Shown one piece after another: positions 8,107-14,758 of a DNA stretch of 25,613 bases. The notes below the pieces were generated by a model. The model saw only the letters and a program-made list of their open reading frames with translations, was not told the DNA's origin and did not search any database. Position 1 is the first letter of the stretch, and the number at the start of each line of letters is the position of its first letter. This stretch comes from UBA7803 sp036381275 (GTDB taxonomy: Bacteria; Pseudomonadota; Gammaproteobacteria; Pseudomonadales; Azotimanducaceae), in the NCBI GenBank assembly GCA_036381275.1, contig DASVDC010000036.1:1-25613 (forward strand), given 5' to 3'. A program made the translations under genes and the position numbers.

Positions 8107-8943
8107 GTGACGGCGCAGGCGGCTGCGCTGCGCGCGCGCGTCGCGCGCCTCTGCCCGGACTGGGACCGCGGGCGGATCTCCGGCTTCATCTACCTCGAAG
8201 GCGGCTACAGCAACGACAACTACCGCTTCGAGTACGGGGGCGAACGGTTCGTGCTGCGCGTCCCGCGGGGACGGCCGGGGCCGTTCGTCGACCGCGCGCT
8301 CGAGCGACGCATCTACGAGGAAGGCGCCGCCGCCGGCGTGCCGCCGCTCGTCGCGTTCGATGTCGCGAGCGGAGACATGATCTGCCGCTGGGTGGCCGGC
8401 ACGCTGCTGACGGACCGGCACACGGACGGCACCGAGCTGGTCACCTACCTGCGGCACCTGCACGAGCACGTACCGGCGGTCGAGCGCCGCTACGATCCGC
8501 TCGCCCAGGCCCGGGAATCGCTCGAGCGCGCCGGCGGCGGGCCGCCGTGGCTCGAACGCGTCGCCGCCGAGCGCCGCTGGGAGCCGGAGCAGCTCACCAC
8601 CTGCCACAACGACCTGAACCCGTGGAACGTGATCCGCACGCCCGACGACGGCTGGACCACGCTCGATTGGGAGTGGGTCGGCCGGAACGACCCGCTGTTC
8701 GACCTCGTCACCCTGCACCAGTCGGGAAACCTCGAACCGGCGGAGCTCCCGGCAATGGCGCGCGCCTACCTCGGCGGGGCGGTCGATCCGCTTCGCCTGA
8801 GCCGGTGCGTGGTGGCGCTGTGGCTGCGCGAGACCGCCTGGGCGCTGGCCGAGCTCGCGGCCGGTAACGACCGCCCGGAAATCGTCGCCCAGCGGGAGCT
8901 CGGCCTGCGGCGCCTGGCCGAGAGTCTCGCCGCGCCCGGGTGA
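8107..8943 (+). CDS. Phosphotransferase, choline/thiamine kinase-like (APH fold)
   Basis: A 278-residue kinase of the aminoglycoside phosphotransferase / choline kinase fold. The nucleotide-binding loop is GGYSNDNYR at 32-40, with the ATP-binding Lys position replaced by Arg51 in FVLRVPRG. The catalytic loop is HNDLNPWN at 167-174 (Asp169), and the metal-binding Asp187 is in TLDWEW. This catalytic loop is typical of choline, ethanolamine and thiamine kinases rather than antibiotic resistance enzymes. GTG at 8107 has GGAAG six bases upstream. The stop is 8 bp from the stop of the convergent NadR-like gene. The substrate is unknown; an amino-alcohol or vitamin is likely. Confidence 0.8.
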   Translation: MTAQAAALRARVARLCPDWDRGRISGFIYLEGGYSNDNYRFEYGGERFVLRVPRGRPGPFVDRALERRIYEEGAAAGVPPLVAFDVASGDMICRWVAGTLLTDRHTDGTELVTYLRHLHEHVPAVERRYDPLAQARESLERAGGGPPWLERVAAERRWEPEQLTTCHNDLNPWNVIRTPDDGWTTLDWEWVGRNDPLFDLVTLHQSGNLEPAELPAMARAYLGGAVDPLRLSRCVVALWLRETAWALAELAAGNDRPEIVAQRELGLRRLAESLAAPG

Positions 8944-8951
8944 CCTGGCCA

Positions 8952-9488
8952 TCAGCCGCACGGAGCGTTCCTCAGCCACTGCGCGACCCGTTCGGCCGCG
9001 TGCTCCATTCGGATCGGGCCGCGGCCCGAGATCTCCGCGAACGGGTACGGCCCCGCGCCCAGCAGGCGCAGGTAACGCTCGTGCAGACGCTCCCGATCCC
9101 GCGGCGATTCCCTGAGCGGGTCCGCCTCCCAGGGGATGTCCGGGCGCGGCACCAGGTAGCGCCGCTCGCTGCGCCGCGCCATGGCGTCGACGATCCACGG
9201 ATCGGGCGATCCGTACTTCACCTCCCACCAGACCTGGATCACCGTGACATCGGTGTCCGCCACGGCGACCGGCGCGTCCCGCAAGGCCGCCTGCTCCGCC
9301 GCCTCCTGCAGCCGACCGATCGCCAGCACGTCTTCGCGGGTGTAGCCGTCACGGCCGGTCAGGTACTCGCGCGCGACCTCCGGCACCAGCGGGACGTCGA
9401 GGTAGCGCGCCAGCCATTCGGCGAGGGTGGTCTTACCGGTGCACTCGGCACCGGTCACGCAGATCAGCAGGGATTCGGCGCCGCGCAT
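8952..9488 (-). CDS. NadR-like P-loop kinase (AAA_28)
   Basis: A 178-residue P-loop protein with Walker A GAECTGKTT at residues 13-21. It shares PEVAREYL, a DTD motif (AVADTDVTVIQVW) and RPDIPWEADPLRES with the ribosylnicotinamide kinase domain of NadR. That domain phosphorylates nicotinamide riboside to NMN. The N-terminal DNA-binding and nucleotidyltransferase domains of full NadR are absent, as in many standalone relatives. Salvage of nicotinamide riboside is therefore the favoured role, though other nucleosides are possible. It converges with the phosphotransferase gene and is followed on the 5' side by a REP pair that separates it from the small-protein gene at 9616. Confidence 0.8.
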   Translation of the reverse strand: MRGAESLLICVTGAECTGKTTLAEWLARYLDVPLVPEVAREYLTGRDGYTREDVLAIGRLQEAAEQAALRDAPVAVADTDVTVIQVWWEVKYGSPDPWIVDAMARRSERRYLVPRPDIPWEADPLRESPRDRERLHERYLRLLGAGPYPFAEISGRGPIRMEHAAERVAQWLRNAPCG

Positions 9489-9544
9489 CGTGCGGCGACG
9501 TTATCGGGCAGCGAGCCGCGGTGCAACCGACGCTCAGCAGAGCT

Positions 9545-9603
9545 TGTGGGAGCGGCCTCCGGCCGCGAATTCCGGAAGTTCGCGGCCGGAGGCCGCTCCC
9601 ACA
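9545..9603. repeat. REP pair (BIME), forward + reverse
   Basis: A forward unit (9545-9569) and a reverse unit (9579-9603), both perfect consensus copies, separated by a 9-bp spacer centred on TCCGGA. The whole 59 bp can fold into one long hairpin or two small ones. It lies between two minus-strand genes. Confidence 0.9.
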
Positions 9604-9615
9604 GGGGAACGACAG

Positions 9616-9795
9616 CTATTCCTCGACGCCTTCCCAGGCCTCGCGGGGCCCGTGGATCTCGGCGTCGCACAGCGGCTCGGCGAGCCGCAGGCACTGGTAG
9701 TCGAGCTGGAACGGGACCAGATCGCCGAGATTCAGCCCCAACTCGTCCATCAGTTGGCCGCCGAGCTCTTCGCTATACGGTACGAACACTTTCAT
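9616..9795 (-). CDS. Conserved-looking small protein, 59 residues
   Basis: A short gene on the minus strand: ATG at 9795, stop TAG at 9616. The protein begins MKVFVPYSEELGGQL, is strongly acidic, and has two Cys residues (in DYQCLRL and PLCDAEI) and an end rich in Glu and Trp. The MKVFVPYS opening and the LVPFQ segment look like a family of short gammaproteobacterial proteins of unknown function that I recall only vaguely. Codon use matches the neighbours (GC-rich third positions). The ribosome binding site is weak. It is oriented divergently from the response regulator gene and ends 13 bp from the REP pair. No function is assigned. Confidence 0.6.
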   Translation of the reverse strand: MKVFVPYSEELGGQLMDELGLNLGDLVPFQLDYQCLRLAEPLCDAEIHGPREAWEGVEE

Positions 9796-9928
9796 AGCTA
9801 TGATCTAAGCGCGGCGGAATGGGAGAAGGCTGGACGAATCGTGGAGCCGCGGCAGGCAATTCGTGGAGAAAGCCTGAATGAGTCGCCCGCCGTGCCGCCG
9901 GCTATTACGGAGGACCCCCGATAGCGGC

Positions 9929-9954
9929 TAAAATCTCTCCCCATTACAGCAGGA
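9929..9954 (+). promoter_or_regulatory. Candidate -10 and ribosome binding site of the response regulator
   Basis: TAAAAT at 9929-9934 matches 5 of 6 of the sigma-70 -10, and no clear -35 is visible. AGGA at 9951-9954 lies nine bases before ATG 9964 and is a plausible ribosome binding site. The 168-bp gap to the small-protein gene is otherwise unremarkable. Confidence 0.4.
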
Positions 9955-9963
9955 TACAGACGA

Positions 9964-10671
9964 ATGGCGAAAACCATCGCAATCGTCGAGGACGATCCGG
10001 ATCAACGCGCCAATTACGCCGACGCGATCACCAAGAAGGGCTATCAGGTGTCCGCCTACGGCAGCCGCGAGGAGGCCCTCGAGGGTTTCGAGCGCGCGCT
10101 CCCCGACCTGGTGATCCTGGACATCATCCTCGGCGAGGAGGTCGACGCCGGTTTCCAGCTCTGCCGCGACGTGCTGGCCCGGGCGCCCAGCCTGCCGGTG
10201 ATCTTCCTGACCGAGCGGATTAACGAAATCGACAAAATCTCGGGCCTGCGCCTCGGCGCCTGGGACTACCTGCCGAAGCCGATCAGCCTCGACTATCTGG
10301 CGGAGCGTATCTCGTCGCTGCTGCGCATCAGCGAGGTGCGTGCCGAGCACGACGGCAACCGCGACAGCCCGACCGCGAAGCGCATCGGCGATCTGATGCT
10401 CGACCAGGACGCGCTGCTCGCGTCGTGGAAGGGCCACCGCATCGACCTCTCCGGCACGGAATTCCGGATGCTCGCGAAGCTGGTGCGGGTGCCGGGCCAC
10501 GCGGTCAGCTACGAGACGCTGATGCACGCCACCATGCAGAGCCTGGTGACCAACAACACGATCAACACGCACATGCGTAACATCCGCAAGAAGTTCGAGA
10601 AGGTCGACCCCGACTTCGCGGCGATCAAGAGCGAATACGGCTATGGCTATCGCTGGTCTACGGACCTGTAG
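9964..10671 (+). CDS. OmpR-type response regulator (dedicated-sortase-system type)
   Basis: A 235-residue two-component regulator. The receiver domain (1-120) has the acidic pocket E9-D10-D11, phospho-acceptor Asp53 in LVILDIILGE, Thr83 and Lys105. A winged-helix DNA-binding domain (about 140-232) ends in the typical SEYGYGYRW wing. The segments LGEEVDAGFQLCRD and LPVIFLT...SGLRLGAWDYL resemble the response regulators of the proteobacterial dedicated sortase system. The match is from memory, and the Asp usual before DYL is Trp here. It precedes its histidine kinase, from which it is separated by a REP pair. No sortase gene or LPxTG target is found in the window, so its regulon is unknown. Confidence 0.85.
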   Translation: MAKTIAIVEDDPDQRANYADAITKKGYQVSAYGSREEALEGFERALPDLVILDIILGEEVDAGFQLCRDVLARAPSLPVIFLTERINEIDKISGLRLGAWDYLPKPISLDYLAERISSLLRISEVRAEHDGNRDSPTAKRIGDLMLDQDALLASWKGHRIDLSGTEFRMLAKLVRVPGHAVSYETLMHATMQSLVTNNTINTHMRNIRKKFEKVDPDFAAIKSEYGYGYRWSTDL

Positions 10672-10682
10672 CGCGGAACCGC

Positions 10683-10750
10683 TGTGGGAGCGGCCTCCGG
10701 CCGCGAACTCCCGCAGCCTGTTCGCTTCGCGGCCAGAGGCCGCTCCCACA
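10683..10750. repeat. REP pair inside the two-component operon
   Basis: A forward unit (10683-10707) and a reverse unit with one change (10726-10750, CAGAGG for CGGAGG). They occupy nearly the whole 84-bp gap between the response regulator and histidine kinase genes. Only five bases separate the reverse unit from the kinase ATG, leaving no Shine-Dalgarno sequence outside the repeat. Confidence 0.9.
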
Positions 10751-10755
10751 CGACG

Positions 10756-12948
10756 ATGAAACTCTTCCGCCGGATCCGCGGCCCGCGCCTCGGCACCAAG
10801 ATCATGCTGCTGGGGCTCACGCTGCTGATCGTGCCGTGGTTCAGCTACCGCCAGCTCGTCGAGATGGAGCGGCTGCTGATCCAGGGCCAGTCGAACGCGC
10901 TGCTGCTGACCGCGGAAGGCATCTCCACGCTGTTCAACGGCCGAGAGGATCTGTTCAACGACCTCCCGGTCACCATCGAGGATTTCGAGAGTCTCTACGC
11001 CCACCCGCTGCAGACGGCGGTGCGCCTCGACGGCCGCGTCGAGGACTGGGGCGAAGGGCTCGCCAGCAAAGCGCTGTCGTTCGGCAGCGAGAGCGGCGAG
11101 CTGGACGGCGACTTCGAGCTGCTGCTCGGCGAGCGCGGCGGCCAACTCTACGTCTTCCTCAACGTGATCGACCCCGAGCGCGTCTACCGCAGCGCCGAGT
11201 ACCTGCGCCTCGACAACGCAGACCACGTGCGGCTGCGCTACATCCGGACCGACGGCGAGGACGGCCGGATCGCGATCACGTTCGCCGAGCCCGGCGTGAT
11301 CACCGCCTACGAGATGGACGCCGACTGGCGTTTCGCCCGTACCGGCACGCCGACCAACGGCATCCAGGGCTTCGTCGAGCCGACCGAGCGGGGCTTTCGC
11401 CTCGAGTTCCGGTTGCCGCTCGCGATCCTCGGCTCGTCGCGCTACTTCGGCGTCGCGTTCGTCGACGTCGACGACCCCGCGACGCGGGCGATCCGCCGCA
11501 CCACCCAGACGCTCCCCACCGCCGGCCGCGAAAGCTTCAACCTCGTGGTGCTGCGCTCGCCGGAGGTGCTGAACATCATCCAGGGCCTCGGCTACTCGGG
11601 CGCGCGGATCCTGGTGATCGACCCGCAGAAGCGGGTGCGCGCCGAAACCGGCAGCTACACCGCCCCGGCGCCGAGCGCCGAGGGCGAAACGGTACGGCTG
11701 ATCGAATCCTGGTTCGCGCGGATCCGGCCGTGGGTGCACCGGATCATCACCGGCGACTGGGAGCCCGCGCGGGAAGTGCGCGACCGCGCCGAAGCCACCG
11801 CGGATGCGGTGATCAACAGCTCGCTCGGCGGCGATCCGCTCGCGCTGCGGCGCAGCCTCGGCGACGAGCAGGAAGTGATCATGGCCGCCCATCCGATCGT
11901 CTCGGAGGACAAGATCATCGGTACCGTGGTGGTCGAGCAGAACATCAACGAGATCCTGAGCTTCCAGCGTGCGGCGCTCGAGCAGGTGATCCTGGTGTCG
12001 ATCATCAGCCTGTTCGCCGTGTTCATCGCGCTGCTCGCGTTCGCCGCACGGCTCGCCTGGCGGATCCGGAACCTCCGCCGCGAGGCGAGCAGCGCCATCG
12101 ACGACTACGGGCGCCTGCGAATCGCCGAGCTGCGCCACGAGATGGCCGCCGGCGACGAGATCGGCGACCTCGCCCGCAGCGTCTCGAACATGCTCTCGAA
12201 GCTGCACCAGCACAACAACTTCCTCGAGAGCATGCCGCGCACGCTGCGCCACGAGATCAACAACCCGCTCAATGCGCTGTCGACGTCGCTGCAGAACCTG
12301 GCCGAGGAGAATCCGGCCGTGCGCGACAGCAAGTACCTCGAGAGCGCGAAGCGCGGCGTGATGCGTATCGGCGTGATCGTGCAGAACCTGGCCGATGCGG
12401 CGAACCTCGAGGAGTCGCTCGAAGCCGAGGAGCGCGAGGTGATCGACATCGCCAAGCTGCTCGAGAACTACGTGGCCAACTGCCGGATCACGCACAAGGA
12501 CTGCGAGTTCGTCTACCGCGGTCCCGGCCGGCCCGTGTACGCGAACGTCTCCGACTACCGGATCGAGCAGCTCCTCGACAAGATCATCGACAACGCGATC
12601 GACTTCCACCGCGCGAACAGCCCGATCAAGGTGCAGCTCGACGCGTACCGCGACCAGCTCCAGATCACGGTCGCGAACCGCGGCCCGACGCTGCCGGAGA
12701 AGGCCGAGAAGTCGCTCTTCGATTCGATGGTGAGCCACCGCGGCCCGCAGAACCGCCTGCACTTCGGCCTCGGCCTGTACGTGGTGCGGGTGATCGCCGA
12801 GCACCACGGCGGCTTCGTGCGCGCGGTGAACCTGGCCGACGGCTCCGGCGTCGCCATCATGGTCCAGCTCCCGATGGCCCGCGTCGAGCTCGCTCCCCAA
12901 CCCACCGCCAACGGCCGCGAATCCCCGACGCGCACCATCGCGAACTGA
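10756..12948 (+). CDS. Sensor histidine kinase with CBM9-like periplasmic domain
   Basis: A 730-residue membrane kinase. TM1 is at about 15-30 (KIMLLGLTLLIVPWF) and TM2 at about 411-437. The long extracytoplasmic region includes, from about residue 85 to 245, a segment opening LDGRVEDWGE and closing FRLEFRLPLAILG with the strand pattern of a CBM9/DOMON-like carbohydrate-binding domain. A HAMP-like linker follows, then the H-box LRHEINNPLN (His499), the N-box DKIIDNAIDF (608-617) and the G-box FGLGLYVVR (670-678). It phosphorylates the upstream response regulator. Overall it resembles the histidine kinase of the dedicated sortase system. I chose ATG 10756, because the upstream extension only translates the REP pair. 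The ligand could be a surface glycan; that is inference. Confidence 0.85.
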   Translation: MKLFRRIRGPRLGTKIMLLGLTLLIVPWFSYRQLVEMERLLIQGQSNALLLTAEGISTLFNGREDLFNDLPVTIEDFESLYAHPLQTAVRLDGRVEDWGEGLASKALSFGSESGELDGDFELLLGERGGQLYVFLNVIDPERVYRSAEYLRLDNADHVRLRYIRTDGEDGRIAITFAEPGVITAYEMDADWRFARTGTPTNGIQGFVEPTERGFRLEFRLPLAILGSSRYFGVAFVDVDDPATRAIRRTTQTLPTAGRESFNLVVLRSPEVLNIIQGLGYSGARILVIDPQKRVRAETGSYTAPAPSAEGETVRLIESWFARIRPWVHRIITGDWEPAREVRDRAEATADAVINSSLGGDPLALRRSLGDEQEVIMAAHPIVSEDKIIGTVVVEQNINEILSFQRAALEQVILVSIISLFAVFIALLAFAARLAWRIRNLRREASSAIDDYGRLRIAELRHEMAAGDEIGDLARSVSNMLSKLHQHNNFLESMPRTLRHEINNPLNALSTSLQNLAEENPAVRDSKYLESAKRGVMRIGVIVQNLADAANLEESLEAEEREVIDIAKLLENYVANCRITHKDCEFVYRGPGRPVYANVSDYRIEQLLDKIIDNAIDFHRANSPIKVQLDAYRDQLQITVANRGPTLPEKAEKSLFDSMVSHRGPQNRLHFGLGLYVVRVIAEHHGGFVRAVNLADGSGVAIMVQLPMARVELAPQPTANGRESPTRTIAN

Positions 12949-12967
12949 CACCGGACCCCCCTGGCTG

Positions 12968-13028
12968 TGTGGGAGCGGCCTCCGGCCGCGAATGCTGACG
13001 CGCTGTGGGAGCGGCCTCCGGCCGCGAA
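12968..13028 (+). repeat. Two direct forward REP units upstream of the RAYT
   Basis: Two perfect forward copies in tandem (12968-12992 and 13004-13028) with an 11-bp spacer. They form the left flank of the transposase remnant and lie 19 bp after the histidine kinase stop. Confidence 0.9.
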
Positions 13029-13100
13029 CTGCCGATCTCCCACAACGACCCCCGCCGCGCACTGTTCGCCCGGCAGAACTTCCCAATCCATGCTGGATCA

Positions 13101-13558
13101 GTGGCCCTCGCTCACAGCAGATCCCTCAGAATCGGCCGAGCCTCGGAGCCGGGCCGCATCTATCTCATCACGACGAAGACCGTTGACCGGTGTCCCTTCT
13201 TCGCTGACCTACGCAACGGCCGGGAAGTGGTCTCTGCACTACGCTGGAACGACGAGCAGAGCTTCACACGCACCTGGGCGTTCGTCGTGATGCCGGATCA
13301 CCTCCACTGGCTCGTGGAGCTCGGGCCGATGCGCCACCGTCTGATGTGGTCCAGGGGGTCAAGTGGTTCTCTGCAAAGCAGATCAATCGCCGGCTGGGGC
13401 GTCAGGGAGCCGTATGGCAGCCCGGATTCCACGACCACGCGCTGCGGCGGGAAGAGAACGTGCGCGAGGCCGCTCGCTACGTGGTAATGAATCCGGTACG
13501 GGCGGGATTGGTCAGGTCGGTTCGGGAGTATTCGCTATGGGATGCGTGCTGGATCTGA
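13101..13558 (+). pseudogene. REP-associated tyrosine transposase (RAYT), frameshifted
   Basis: A Y1 single-strand transposase of the IS200-like REP-associated group. The first part starts at GTG 13101 (MALAHSRSLRIGRASEPG), continues RIYLITTKTVDRCPFF, and reaches the HUH metal-binding motif MPDHLHWLVELG. After RHRL (about 13341) the frame shifts by -1, consistent with loss of one base. It continues as VVQGVKWFSAKQINRR, WQPGFHDHALRREENVR, and the segment with the likely catalytic Tyr, AARYVVMNPVRAGLV, ending EYSLWDACWI at 13558. Read across the break, all family motifs are present in order and only the frame is broken. It is probably a recent pseudogene. A programmed shift or an assembly error cannot be excluded. 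Confidence 0.85.
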
Positions 13559-13564
13559 AATCGG

Positions 13565-13629
13565 TTCGCGGCCGGAGGCCGCTCCCACAGGATTGGTCTC
13601 AGCATTCGCGGCCGGAGGCCGCTCCCACA
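13565..13629 (-). repeat. Two reverse REP units downstream of the RAYT
   Basis: Two perfect reverse copies (13565-13589 and 13605-13629), mirroring the two forward copies upstream of the transposase. The first begins seven bases after the transposase stop. The second ends seven bases before the stop of the MBL hydrolase gene, so the pair could also terminate transcription from both sides. Confidence 0.9.
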
Positions 13630-13636
13630 GTTGGCG

Positions 13637-14539
13637 TCAGCTCAGGTGGTAGGTGGTATCGAGGTCGATTGCGCCGTCGGCGACGATCTCGCCCTTCTTG
13701 ACCATGTACTCCACCGCGGCGAGCACGCTGCGGGCGGCGGCCGGGTACATGAACTCCGGCGTGCTGGTGTACATGATCGGCACCATGTCGCGGATCTTGT
13801 GCACGCCCTTGGCGATGCACTTCCGGATCTGCGCTTCGCGCTCGTGGCGGTGCTCGATGAACGCGCGCACCAGCTCCTTCGGGTTGTCGATGCGCGGGCC
13901 GTGGGTCGGCCAGTAGACCTCGTCGTCGCGCTCGAGCAGCAGCTCGAGGCTCGCCATGTACGCCGCCATGTCACCGTCCGGCGGCGAGATGATGCTGGTC
14001 GACCAGCCCATGATGTGATCGCCGGTGAACAGCGCCTTTTCTTCGCGGAGCTGGTAGCACATGTGGTTCGACGTGTGGCCCGGCGTGTAGACGCACTCCA
14101 CCGACCAGCCGTTGCCCTGGATCACGTCGCCGTGGCGCACCAGCTCGTCCGGCTTGAACTCCATGTCGCCGCCCTCTTCCACCGGCACGCCCTCCTCGAG
14201 CTTGCCGGCGCCGTGCGGGCCGTAGGCGAAGGTTGGCGCGTCGATCTTCTTCTTCAGCAGCGCGCAGCCGGGCGAGTGGTCCGTGTGCGTGTGGGTGACC
14301 AGGATGTGCGTGATCCTTTCCCCCGCCGTCGCGTCCAGGATCGCCTGGATGTGCTGGGGATCGGCCGGGCCCGGATCGATCACCGCGACCTCGCCGTCGC
14401 CGATGATGTAGGTCCCGGTACCGTACAGCGTGAACGGGCTGGGATTCTGGGCGATCACCCGGCGGATGCGTGGGCTAACCCGATCGGCGCGTCCGTACTC
14501 GAACTCCAGCTCGCGACGGAACGGAATCTGAACTGCCAT
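13637..14539 (-). CDS. MBL-fold metallohydrolase (LACTB2/GloB-like)
   Basis: A 300-residue metallo-beta-lactamase-fold hydrolase. The metal site is HTHTDHSPG (His83, His85, Asp87, His88), followed by TPGHTSNH, FTGDHIM and YWPTHGPR, which supply the remaining ligands. The C-terminal region (EHRHEREAQIRKCIAKG to ARSVLAAVEYMVKKGEI) matches the winged-helix-like tail of the LACTB2 / glyoxalase-II-like group. Likely reactions are hydrolysis of a thioester, lactone or RNA phosphodiester; the exact substrate is not visible. ATG 14539 follows a purine-rich AGGTCAGG. It appears to be a single-gene unit, separated from the FHA gene by 219 bp containing degenerate REPs. Confidence 0.85.
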   Translation of the reverse strand: MAVQIPFRRELEFEYGRADRVSPRIRRVIAQNPSPFTLYGTGTYIIGDGEVAVIDPGPADPQHIQAILDATAGERITHILVTHTHTDHSPGCALLKKKIDAPTFAYGPHGAGKLEEGVPVEEGGDMEFKPDELVRHGDVIQGNGWSVECVYTPGHTSNHMCYQLREEKALFTGDHIMGWSTSIISPPDGDMAAYMASLELLLERDDEVYWPTHGPRIDNPKELVRAFIEHRHEREAQIRKCIAKGVHKIRDMVPIMYTSTPEFMYPAAARSVLAAVEYMVKKGEIVADGAIDLDTTYHLS

Positions 14540-14632
14540 CGACCTGACCTACCCGGGTCTTCGAGGCGCGACAGGATAGGTTGGGGGGTGGGCAAAAGCA
14601 ACGCGAGGGGTTTTTGCAGTTTGTGCCGCGGT

Positions 14633-14748
14633 CGTAGGAGCGACTCTTGGATCGCAAAGCGCCCAAGCGCCCACGGCGTGGACCGGACGAATCGCGGCAA
14701 CAGGCCGCTCCCGCAGCCGGAAGTTCGCGGCCGGAGGCCGCTCCCACA
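14633..14748. repeat. Mixed REP cluster with divergent units
   Basis: A divergent forward-type unit (14633-14658, TAGGAGCGACTCTTGGATCG), a divergent reverse-type unit (about 14691-14716, CGGCAACAGGCCGCTCCCG) and one perfect reverse unit (14724-14748). The first two follow the same design with different stem and loop bases, so they are either decayed copies or another REP subfamily. Upstream, 14592-14617 has a GCAAAA/TTTTGC inverted repeat with a long loop, of uncertain meaning. Confidence 0.65.
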
Positions 14749-14758
14749 GGAAGAAGCC

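Larger units (their letters stand above)
12968..13629. mobile_element. RAYT locus bracketed by REP units (REP-doublet-like element)
   Basis: A composite unit of two forward REPs, the frameshifted REP-associated tyrosine transposase and two reverse REPs. A RAYT gene flanked by inverted REP copies is the classical arrangement for the enzyme thought to have spread them. The GGAG at the foot of each hairpin matches the 5' tetranucleotide described for REPs recognised by such transposases. No target duplication is obvious. Confidence 0.7.

Noticed and set aside
8107..8943. Aminoglycoside resistance gene
   Set aside because: The fold is shared, but the HNDLNPWN loop and LDWEW motif fit choline/thiamine kinase-like enzymes better, and no resistance context is seen.
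9545..10750. REP pairs at 9545 and 10683 as ends of a transposon carrying the response regulator
   Set aside because: The same pairs occur at many other sites, the enclosed genes have no transposase, and gene content and codon use match the surroundings.
10684..10755. N-terminal extension of the histidine kinase
   Set aside because: The extra 24 residues are only the translated REP pair.
9928..13086. Open frame of 1052 codons on the minus strand opposite the two-component genes
   Set aside because: It crosses three REP sites and lies antisense to two genes with full catalytic motifs; its sequence is low-complexity shadow.
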